Origin: UBA6080 sp964607515
GTDB taxonomy: Bacteria; Fermentibacterota; Fermentibacteria; Fermentibacterales; JCC-6
Direction: 5' to 3'
Assembly: GCA_964607515.1 (NCBI GenBank)
Contig: CAZSKU010000003.1
Location: 62,001 to 126,000, forward strand
DNA length: 64,000 nt
The notes beneath the pieces were generated by a model that saw only the letters and a list, made by a program, of their open reading frames with translations, did no database searches and was not told the origin of the DNA. Made by a program: the position numbers and the translations under genes. This document shows, piece by piece, positions 58,072-64,000 of the stretch (positions within the stretch are counted from its first letter, which is position 1; each line of letters starts with the position of its first letter).

Positions 58072-58530
58072 TCACCGGGAGCCGTCGGGGATTCTTAGCA
58101 CCACCCAGGCGTCGGTGTACCCCATGGATTTCAGGGTCTGCAGCAGGTCGCCCGCCTGCTCGCAGCTTTCGAAGGCGCCGACCCGGACCTTGTGATATCC
58201 TCCCTCCCGGTCCACGAAAACCCTCTGTCCGACGGCGTTCTCCAGGTTGCAGGCAATGCTCGCCGCCGCCTCGGGGGTTGAGCAGGCCGCCACCTGGACC
58301 GAGTAGGGACCTTCCTGGGCGGCAGCTTCGCTCTGCCCGGCAATCCCTCCCGGAACCGCCAGTGACACCACGTCGCCGAACCCCGCGAAGGGGTCGGCGC
58401 CGTAACCCGGCGGGTCTCCGTATGGGTCCGGAACAGCCCCGGAGGAGCCTTCGGAACCCTCCGGAACGGTCACCGTACTGCCGCATCCGACGGCGAAACT
58501 AAGCAGAAACAGGACCGGAATCCTAGACAT
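58072..58530 (-). CDS. SPOR-domain lipoprotein (152 aa)
   Basis: Signal MSRIPVLFLLSFAVGCGS with lipobox VGC. After a Pro/Gly-rich linker, residues ~75-150 form a SPOR domain: YSVQVAACSTPEAAASIACN, VFVDREGGYHKVRVGAFESC and DLLQTLKSMGYTDAWVV. SPOR domains bind denuded glycan at division septa, so the protein probably localises there. Start overlaps the preceding gene by 8 nt (ATGTCTAG). Confidence 0.9.
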   Translation of the reverse strand: MSRIPVLFLLSFAVGCGSTVTVPEGSEGSSGAVPDPYGDPPGYGADPFAGFGDVVSLAVPGGIAGQSEAAAQEGPYSVQVAACSTPEAAASIACNLENAVGQRVFVDREGGYHKVRVGAFESCEQAGDLLQTLKSMGYTDAWVVLRIPDGSR

Positions 58531-59455
58531 CCCCGCTCCTCCGGGCCAGGATGAAGGCGTCCAGCAGGGGGAGCATCAGTTCATGGTGGCCGGTGATGCT
58601 CAGGGCGGTGCCGCCCAGGGCCGCCGCCGGTCTGGCGAGAACGTTCTGGGCGGGTCGGTACTGCCTTATCATGTCGAAGTCCGCCAGGGTCATCCCCTCC
58701 ACGGGGAAACCCAGATTCCTGGCTCCGGTGAGGGCCTTTAGGAAAACCTCCGGCATTACCACGGCGCTGCCGGCGTTCACCGCAACCCCCCCGGCCAGGG
58801 AGCCGACCACCGAACCGAAGGTGCGGAAATCCTTTTCCGAAGCACGTGCGAGCTTCTCCCAGGACACCCCCGGGTGGGGGTGGACTATGTCGCAGCCCAG
58901 GCTGGGGTGCACCGTGGCGGGCAAGCCCATCCGGGCCGCCATGGCCAGGGGGCTGAACCGTGGGTCCCCGCCTCCGGCCAGTATCTCCTCCCCCATGGCC
59001 CTTCCCAGACCGGAGTCCCTGTCCAGAGCCGAAGCGTAGTGCTCCCCGGTCTCCCTCCACATTCCGAAACTTCCGTCGCGGATGCCTTCCTGCACGTCCT
59101 CCGAGGTCTGGCCGTACAGGGCGAGCTCCAGGTCGTGGATGGAGCCGGCTCCGTTGGTGGCCAGCGCCGTGAACACGCCGTCCCGCAGCCAGCGGCACAG
59201 AAGGGGGCCCAGCCCGCATTTGATGACGTGCCCGCCGTACATCAGGAGCCTTTCCGCCCCCCTGTTCCGGGCTTCGACCAGGGCTTCGGCCAGCACCCTC
59301 ATGGACCTTACCGCAAGAACGTCCGGAAACTGGTTCACGAAGTCTGCAAGGGGAGTTCCGGCGTTCCAGTCACCGGCAAGATCCCCGGGGCGCACCCGGG
59401 CGGTCCTGTCCCGAAGGCTTCCCAGCCTGAGTCTATCCCTCCGGAATTCCATCAT
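58523..59455 (-). CDS. Conserved protein, possibly deoxyhypusine-synthase-like fold (310 aa)
   Basis: The ATG at 59455 follows GGAGG by 6 nt, inside the truA 3' end (23-nt overlap). Notable conserved-looking stretches: MYGGHVIKCGLGPLLCRWLR, ATNGAGSIHDLELALYGQTS, DGSFGMWRETGEHYA, AVNAGSAVVMPEVFLKAL and ITGHHELMLPLL. I recall similar uncharacterised proteins in planctomycetes, with a Rossmann-like organisation similar to deoxyhypusine synthase, but bacteria usually lack eIF5A and I do not claim the activity. It sits between truA and a SPOR protein. Confidence 0.6.
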   Translation of the reverse strand: MMEFRRDRLRLGSLRDRTARVRPGDLAGDWNAGTPLADFVNQFPDVLAVRSMRVLAEALVEARNRGAERLLMYGGHVIKCGLGPLLCRWLRDGVFTALATNGAGSIHDLELALYGQTSEDVQEGIRDGSFGMWRETGEHYASALDRDSGLGRAMGEEILAGGGDPRFSPLAMAARMGLPATVHPSLGCDIVHPHPGVSWEKLARASEKDFRTFGSVVGSLAGGVAVNAGSAVVMPEVFLKALTGARNLGFPVEGMTLADFDMIRQYRPAQNVLARPAAALGGTALSITGHHELMLPLLDAFILARRSGDV

Positions 59456-60170
59456 ACCCAACCTCCACAAGGGTAAGGCCCCGGGCGGGCAGAGAGGGGC
59501 CGGGAGAGCATCCGGAATCACCCCTGAGTATTCTTTCCGGCACATCGGGCGGAATCCTTCCAGCGCCCACCCTGAGGAGGGTGCCGGCCCATATCCTCAC
59601 CACGCCCCGGAGAAATCTGTCGGAAGTGACGGTGATCGTCCACCCCGCCGGGTCTCCGGTGACCCGGGCTTCCCTTACGTCCATGGTCCAGGTGCGGTTT
59701 CCGCCTCCGGTCCTGGCGAACCCCCGCCAGTCGCCCCTGCCGATGCACCTTCCGGCGGCCAGGTTCATGGCCGCCCCGTCCAGCGAAAACCCTGGCTGGT
59801 ACTCGGTGCGGGCCCGTAGGGGGCTCTTTTCCCGGCCTATCCTGTAGGCGTAGGTTCTCTTCACCGCGTGGAATCTGGCGTGAAATTCCGGCGGTACCGG
59901 AACGATTCTCTTCAGCGCGATGTCCGGGGGGAGTATCCTTCCAGCCGCCTCCAGGGCTTCAGGCCCCCGGTCCACGTCCACGTGGGCCGGCATGGCCAGG
60001 GCGTGGACCCCCGAATCGGTTCTTCCGGCTCCGGTGATTCTCGTCTCCCGACCGGTTATGCGACGCAGGCGGTTTTCCACCTCCCCCTGCACCGTGCGCC
60101 TTCCGGGCTGGAGCTGGAATCCGCTGAAACCGGTCCCGTCGTACTCCAGGAAAATCAGATACCTTCCCAT
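59433..60170 (-). CDS. truA: tRNA pseudouridine synthase A
   Basis: Makes pseudouridine at positions 38-40 of the tRNA anticodon stem. The catalytic Asp is in TGAGRTDSGVHALA; other motifs are LEYDGTGFSGFQLQPGRRTV, FHARFHAVKRTYAYRI and GRCIGRGDWRGFARTG. 245 aa is typical. The ATG follows GAGGGGGC; a gap of 6 bp separates it from the membrane-protein gene. Confidence 0.97.
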   Translation of the reverse strand: MGRYLIFLEYDGTGFSGFQLQPGRRTVQGEVENRLRRITGRETRITGAGRTDSGVHALAMPAHVDVDRGPEALEAAGRILPPDIALKRIVPVPPEFHARFHAVKRTYAYRIGREKSPLRARTEYQPGFSLDGAAMNLAAGRCIGRGDWRGFARTGGGNRTWTMDVREARVTGDPAGWTITVTSDRFLRGVVRIWAGTLLRVGAGRIPPDVPERILRGDSGCSPGPSLPARGLTLVEVGYDGIPEG

Positions 60171-60176
60171 GCCCCC

Positions 60177-60752
60177 TCAGAGAACCCCGGCCGTCGCCAG
60201 GGCCAGAAACAGCCATCCCGCTCCCGCCAGGAACGCCGGTGTGAAACCTATCTCCGGCACTCTTTCCTCCGGCGGCTCGATACCGGCCAGCACCTCCTCC
60301 GCCACCCCCGCCAGCCTGCCGCGGAGGAGCGGTTTTCCCGCCCCCCGGGTCCATGCTTTCCGGGCGGCTGCGGCTGCGGCTCCTCCGGCCAGGAGGGCGA
60401 ATATCACCGGTTCCAGAGGTTTTTCGAGGAAGCGGACCTTTCCAGCCAGCCTCCGCAGAACTCCGGCGCACCCGGCTGCCCCCAGGGACCAGGCGAAGTA
60501 GGATCCCGCGGCGGCTGCGGAAAGCCATCGGAGCGAGGGAATGACGGCCTCAGGCGACCGCAGCAGGGCCCAGCCCAGGGCAAGCCCCGGGGGCAGCGCC
60601 AGGGCCGAAAGCCGTTTCAGGTAGCCAACCCCCCCCTGAAGAGCACCGGCCACCGGGAACAGACCGAAACCGGCCAGACTTTCGGGCCTGCACAGAAAAG
60701 CAGACCCGGGGGTTCCCGCCAGGGCGGCGAAGACCAGTATCGCCCCGGTCAG
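60177..60752 (-). CDS. Small integral membrane protein of unknown function (191 aa)
   Basis: With the CTG start at 60752 the protein has about five hydrophobic segments (LTGAILVFAALAG, ALALPPGLALGWALL, SAAAAGSYFAWSLG, LEPVIFALLAGGAAAAAA, FLAGAGWLFLALATA). The CTG overlaps the RluD-type stop as CTGA and has GGAGG seven bases upstream. The first alternative, GTG at 60653, would remove the first helix and has no better site. No family recognised. Ala/Leu/Gly content is high, as in small-molecule transport components. Confidence 0.65.
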   Translation of the reverse strand: MTGAILVFAALAGTPGSAFLCRPESLAGFGLFPVAGALQGGVGYLKRLSALALPPGLALGWALLRSPEAVIPSLRWLSAAAAGSYFAWSLGAAGCAGVLRRLAGKVRFLEKPLEPVIFALLAGGAAAAAARKAWTRGAGKPLLRGRLAGVAEEVLAGIEPPEERVPEIGFTPAFLAGAGWLFLALATAGVL

Positions 60753-61732
60753 ACCGCTCCCTCCATGTCCCGGGCCAGCAACCGCTGAACCAGCCTGAAC
60801 TCGGTGGGCGGAGCGGAGTTGAACTCCATCTCCTCCCCGGTCACCGGGTGAATGAATCCCAGGGTTTCCGCGTGGAGCATTTGATGCCCGGCCAGCCGTA
60901 GGACATCAGCCACCAGCTCCCTGTCGGCTTTCACCGAGGAGTGGCATGCGGGTTTCATGCCGCCGTACTTGGCGTCGGCTATCACCGGACACCCCATGCA
61001 GGTGGCCCCATGGACCCTTATCTGGTGGGTTCTGCCGGTCTCCAGCCGGAACTCCAGCAGGTCGGCGAACCGGAAAGGCTTGATTACCTTGTAGTTGGTG
61101 ACGGCCCGGCGCCCCCCCGACACCACGGCCATCTTCTGCCGGTTCACCGGGTGCCTGCCGATGGGGGCGTCTATGCGCCCCTGAGGGGGATCCGGGTGGT
61201 TCCAGCAGAGAGCGAGGTACCTTCTCCTGACGCTTCTGGAGGAGAGCTGGGAGGAGAGGCCCCGGTGGGTGACGTCGTCTTTGGCCGCCACCAGCAGACC
61301 CGTCGTGTCCTTGTCCAGCCGGTGGACTATCCCCGGGCGGAGTTCCCCGCTGATTCCCGACAGGTTCCTGCAGTGGAAGAGCAGCCCGTTCACCAGGGTC
61401 CCGCTCCGGGCGAAAGCCGTGGGATGGACCACCAGACCGGGCTGCTTGTTCACCACCACCAGATGGTCGTCCTCGAAGACAAGGTCCAGCGGAATATTCT
61501 CGGGAGCCAGCTCGATCGGTTCGGGGTCGGGTACGTTCAGACAGACCGTACACCCCCGGCGGAGCCTGGTGGAGGGTTTGGAAGCCACCTCCCCCTCCAC
61601 TGACACATGGCCGTTGCGGATAAGGGTGCTGATGTAGCTGCGGCTCTGGTCAACATCCTCCTGGCTCACCAGGAAGCTGTCCAGCCGCACTCCCTCCTCA
61701 TCCTCCTCGACGGAGAAACAGAGCGCCGGCAA
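60749..61732 (-). CDS. RluD-type 23S rRNA pseudouridine synthase
   Basis: 327 aa. An S4 RNA-binding domain covers ~1-80 (VRLDSFLVSQEDVDQSRSYI). The catalytic domain has the RluA-family signature PGIVHRLDKDTTGLLVAAK (catalytic Asp), NKQPGLVVHPT, and ETGRTHQIRVH. This order matches RluD/RluC. Start is TTG at 61732, 4 bp after the parvulin stop, with a weak ribosome site. The gene may also be rluC. Confidence 0.93.
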   Translation of the reverse strand: MPALCFSVEEDEEGVRLDSFLVSQEDVDQSRSYISTLIRNGHVSVEGEVASKPSTRLRRGCTVCLNVPDPEPIELAPENIPLDLVFEDDHLVVVNKQPGLVVHPTAFARSGTLVNGLLFHCRNLSGISGELRPGIVHRLDKDTTGLLVAAKDDVTHRGLSSQLSSRSVRRRYLALCWNHPDPPQGRIDAPIGRHPVNRQKMAVVSGGRRAVTNYKVIKPFRFADLLEFRLETGRTHQIRVHGATCMGCPVIADAKYGGMKPACHSSVKADRELVADVLRLAGHQMLHAETLGFIHPVTGEEMEFNSAPPTEFRLVQRLLARDMEGAV

Positions 61733-61736
61733 CTGG

Positions 61737-62204
61737 CTACTGGGTTCGCAGTATCAGATGGTAGCCGAACTGGGTTTCCACCACGCCGGACACCTCGCCC
61801 ACTTCCAGGGCGAAGGCCGCCTGTTCGAACTCCCGCACCATGGCTCCCCTGCCGAAGACCCCCAGAGCGCCGCCGTCCCTGCCGGAGGGGCAATCCGAAT
61901 ACTCGCTGGCTGCCTCGGCGAAGCCGATCTCTCCGGCGGCGACCCTGTCCTGGATCTCGCCGATCAGAGCCTGGGCTTCCTCCCGGGTTCTCTCGATCCC
62001 CTGGACCTGGCTTCCGGCATAGCTGACCAGAATGTGGCTGGCACCGACTGCTGTCACTTCCTGCTCCTCGATTGCCGTCGTGTCCGGCACTTCCACCGGA
62101 ACGTCCTCCACCGGGGGCTGAACCTGGTCCCCCGGCACGGGTTCCTGACCGCACGCCGTCGCCAGGAGAGCGGCAGCCAGGGCGAACGGAACCAGTCGTT
62201 TCAC
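61737..62204 (-). CDS. Parvulin-type peptidyl-prolyl isomerase lipoprotein (155 aa)
   Basis: Lipoprotein signal MKRLVPFALAAALLATACGQ. The PpiC domain occupies ~55-155: ASHILVSYAGSQVQGIERTR, DCPSGRDGGALGVFGRGAMV and VGEVSGVVETQFGYHLILRT. A single parvulin domain on an outer- or inner-membrane lipid anchor suggests a folding helper for exported proteins, like PrsA. GTG start at 62204 with AGGAGGATTCA upstream. Confidence 0.94.
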   Translation of the reverse strand: MKRLVPFALAAALLATACGQEPVPGDQVQPPVEDVPVEVPDTTAIEEQEVTAVGASHILVSYAGSQVQGIERTREEAQALIGEIQDRVAAGEIGFAEAASEYSDCPSGRDGGALGVFGRGAMVREFEQAAFALEVGEVSGVVETQFGYHLILRTQ

Positions 62205-62263
62205 TGAATCCTCCTTTAACTGCGTGAATCGGAACGCCGCAAATATACCGGGTCCGCCGGGTG

Positions 62264-62293
62264 TTGACAGGGGTTGAGGGCATTACCGATACT
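62264..62293 (+). promoter_or_regulatory. Promoter of the aminotransferase gene
   Basis: Plus strand -35 TTGACA (62264..62269), 18-bp spacer, -10 GATACT (62288..62293), about 50 bp before the TTG start. A TATATT lies on the opposite strand at 62246..62241, plausible as the -10 box of the divergent parvulin gene. Confidence 0.75.
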
Positions 62294-62344
62294 ACGAAAG
62301 CCCATGATCCTTTTTTCTCTATTGGACAGGAAAGGGGTGCACCG

Positions 62345-63553
62345 TTGGAACGGGAGAAATACTTCGCGTCGAGAACCCGAGGAATGAAAAGATCGGTGAT
62401 CAGGGAGCTGTTGAAACTCACCAGCAAACCCGAGGTCATCAGCTTCGCCGGGGGCCTTCCGGCGCCCAGAACCTTCCCGGTGGAAGATGTGAGGAAGGCC
62501 GTTCTCGACGTTCTTGAAACATCCGCCGACCTGGCCCTTCAGTACGGTGCCACCGAGGGCGACGGCAATCTTCGCAGGGAACTGGCCAGGGTGATGAAGG
62601 CCGACGGCATTGACGCCGATCCGGACCACATCCTGGTGACCACGGCCAGCCAGCAGGGGCTGGATCTCATCGGAAAGGTGTTCCTTGATCCGGGCGACAC
62701 CTGCGTGTGCGGCCTCCCCACATACCTGGGCGGCCTTCAGGCCATCAGGAGCTACGAAGGCATCCCCGTGGGAACTCCGCTGGACGACGAAGGAATGATC
62801 CCCGATGAACTTGAGAAAACCCTGGATACCCTGGAAGCACAGAACAGAAGGCCCAGGTTCCTCTACATCATTCCTGACTTCCAGAACCCCGCCGGGGTGA
62901 CCATCCCCGCGGCCAGGCGGAAACGGATAGTGGAGATCGCCCGCCAGCGTGACTACCTGATCGTGGAGGACACGCCCTACAGGCAGATCCGCTTCACCGG
63001 AGAGCATCAGCCCACCTTTCAGAGCCTCGCCCCGGAACGGGTTCTCTCGCTGTACACCTTCAGCAAGATTCTCCTTCCCGGCTTCAGGATCGGATGGGCC
63101 TACGGCCCGGACTGGATAGTGGAGAAACTGGTAATGGCCAAGCAGTCCGCCGACCTGTGCACCACCCCCTTCTGCCAAGCCATCGCCGCGAGAATGCTCT
63201 CCCAGGGGGTGCTGGAGAAAGGTCTTGCCGAAACCATCAAGCTCTACAGGCACCGCTGCGCCCTGATGCTGCAGTGCTTCGACGAGCACCTCTCGGGAAT
63301 TCCGGGGGTCCACTGGACACGTCCCGAGGGGGGGCTTTTCCTGTGGCTGCGGCTCCCTCCGGGCAACAACACCACGGAGCTGTTCAAGAAGGCCATAGAC
63401 ATGAACGTGGCCTACGTTCCCGGAAGCGCCTTCTACCCCGAGGGCGACGACCACACCGGAATGCGGCTCAACTTCAGCTATTCAGACGACGAAAAGACCG
63501 TCGAAGGGGTTAAACGCCTCAGCGCCCTCATCCGAGAGGCGATCGGGAGGTAG
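62345..63553 (+). CDS. Fold-type I PLP-dependent aminotransferase (402 aa)
   Basis: Start TTG at 62345 (GGAAAGGGGTG upstream); an upstream ATG frame at 62261 would place the promoter inside the gene. The sequence resembles the LysN/2-aminoadipate and MocR-type aminotransferases: VISFAGGLPAPRTFP, LQYGATEGDGNLRREL, YIIPDFQNPAGVTIP and YTFSKILLPGFRIGW, where the Lys binds PLP. No N-terminal DNA-binding domain is present. The substrate could be an aromatic, branched or adipate-type keto acid; not determined. Lies 20 bp before a DHOD-like gene. Confidence 0.92.
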   Translation: MEREKYFASRTRGMKRSVIRELLKLTSKPEVISFAGGLPAPRTFPVEDVRKAVLDVLETSADLALQYGATEGDGNLRRELARVMKADGIDADPDHILVTTASQQGLDLIGKVFLDPGDTCVCGLPTYLGGLQAIRSYEGIPVGTPLDDEGMIPDELEKTLDTLEAQNRRPRFLYIIPDFQNPAGVTIPAARRKRIVEIARQRDYLIVEDTPYRQIRFTGEHQPTFQSLAPERVLSLYTFSKILLPGFRIGWAYGPDWIVEKLVMAKQSADLCTTPFCQAIAARMLSQGVLEKGLAETIKLYRHRCALMLQCFDEHLSGIPGVHWTRPEGGLFLWLRLPPGNNTTELFKKAIDMNVAYVPGSAFYPEGDDHTGMRLNFSYSDDEKTVEGVKRLSALIREAIGR

Positions 63554-63573
63554 CCTCCCGGGAAAGGACGTCT

Positions 63574-64000
63574 TTGAACACCTCGACGATCTACATGGGC
63601 ATGCGCCTGCGGAATCCGGTCATCGTGGGCAGCAGCGGCCTCACATCCACACCTGAGAAGGTCGCCGCCTGCCGGAACGCCGGGGCCGGCGCCGTTGTTC
63701 TCAAATCTATATTCGAAGAGCAGATAGAACGGGATCTGGGCCTTTTGTCCGGCTCCTCCTGGTACCCCGAGGCCGCGGACTACATCGGCAGGTACGGCAT
63801 GGACGACGCGGTGGCCCGTTACCTGGCCCTGTTCCGGGAGGCCTCCGCCAGGGTGGACATTCCGGTGATTCCCAGCATCCACTGCTTCGGCTCCGGCAAG
63901 TGGGTGGACTTCGCCGCCAGACTTCAGGACGCCGGCGCTCCGGCGCTCGAGCTGAACGCCTTCATCCTCCCCTCCGACCCCCGGAAGACCGGCCGGGAGA
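63574..64000 (+). CDS. Dihydroorotate dehydrogenase-like protein, N-terminal part
   Basis: TTG start at 63574 with GGGAAAGGACG upstream; the gene runs off the window. The visible ~142 residues (STIYMGMRLRNPVIVGSSGL, NAGAGAVVLKSIFEEQIERD, IPVIPSIHCFGSGKWVDFAA, ALELNAFILP) match the FMN-binding TIM barrel of the dihydroorotate dehydrogenase-like group that often lies beside pyruvate:ferredoxin oxidoreductase genes. True PyrD activity is uncertain. A 20-bp gap separates it from the aminotransferase, so they are probably one operon. Confidence 0.88.
   Translation, partial: MNTSTIYMGMRLRNPVIVGSSGLTSTPEKVAACRNAGAGAVVLKSIFEEQIERDLGLLSGSSWYPEAADYIGRYGMDDAVARYLALFREASARVDIPVIPSIHCFGSGKWVDFAARLQDAGAPALELNAFILPSDPRKTGRE

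Noticed and set aside
61666..62439. 257-codon minus-strand frame spanning the parvulin promoter region
   Set aside because: Wrong frame of the parvulin gene running through the intergenic promoter; no motif support.
62216..63454. 412-codon minus-strand frame opposite the aminotransferase
   Set aside because: No recognisable domain; the plus strand has a promoter, ribosome site and intact PLP enzyme.

Overview
The window reads as chromosomal DNA of an uncultured, GC-rich (roughly 60-65 % by eye) Gram-negative-type bacterium. Evidence for the group: at least two secreted proteins end in Por/type IX-style C-terminal sorting domains (transglutaminase-like 18648..20843 and M14 peptidase 40538..41965), one ends in a FlgD-like Ig module, there are several lipoproteins, and there is an extended minor-pilin operon. 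This points to the FCB superphylum, perhaps a Fermentibacterota-like candidate phylum. That placement is inference and would need ribosomal-protein or 16S data outside this window. Gene density is very high, almost everything is on the minus strand, and many neighbours overlap by 4 nt. The only plus-strand genes I support are tRNA-Leu, rpsT, an aminotransferase and a partial dihydroorotate dehydrogenase-like gene. No stretch above 300 bp lacks a gene: the two widest gaps between CDSs hold rnpB (17130..17429) and a tRNA/terminator cluster (18194..18625).

Layout in window order. 1..9217: a type IV pilus/pseudopilus minor-pilin operon, transcribed right to left, including a 1314-residue pilin fusion. 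9327..9344: a perfect 18-bp palindrome between that operon and dprA. 9340..18167: housekeeping run dprA, obg, a TPR lipoprotein, pgeF, a DinG-type helicase, recJ, rnpB and a coiled-coil zinc-ribbon protein. 18194..18625: tRNA-Val, tRNA-CAU and divergent tRNA-Leu with terminator hairpins. 18648..29354: secreted transglutaminase-like protein, a PAS protein, a GGDEF-HEAT protein, two CNNM/CBS membrane proteins, an NHL propeller protein and a lytic transglycosylase. 29448..41965: purH, nadE, rnr, a DHp-only signalling-like protein, rarA, a lipoprotein, apt, a frameshifted LOG-like gene, two tRNA-Pro genes, a small-export protein, pcm, a MerR regulator, a J-domain protein and a secreted carboxypeptidase. 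42085..46661: rpsT, cysS, trpS and an amgK-murU pair for cell-wall sugar salvage. 46675..53152: a zinc-ribbon mini-protein, a GH57 enzyme, a SAM hydroxide adenosyltransferase family protein, then a partner-switching module (STAS antagonist, RsbW-like kinase, and a 1203-residue NTPase-HEAT-PP2C phosphatase). 53246..58018: a glycosyltransferase, a TlpA/NapH-like/CD1871A redox operon directly behind tRNA-Cys, three small exported or lipoproteins, and tRNA-Gly. 58072..64000: SPOR lipoprotein, a conserved unknown, truA, a membrane protein, an RluD-type enzyme, a parvulin lipoprotein, and divergent aminotransferase and DHOD-like genes.

The most unusual observations are: (i) a STAS/RsbW/phosphatase switch whose phosphatase carries an N-terminal P-loop NTPase and a long HEAT-repeat sensor; (ii) four genes whose best start is CTG, three of them in CTGA stop/start overlaps that parallel the usual ATGA overlaps; (iii) a pilin carrying about 1100 residues of adhesin-like modules; (iv) tRNA promoters whose -10 box begins with the TAG stop codon of the preceding gene; and (v) a one-base frameshift in a LOG/TIGR00725-like gene.
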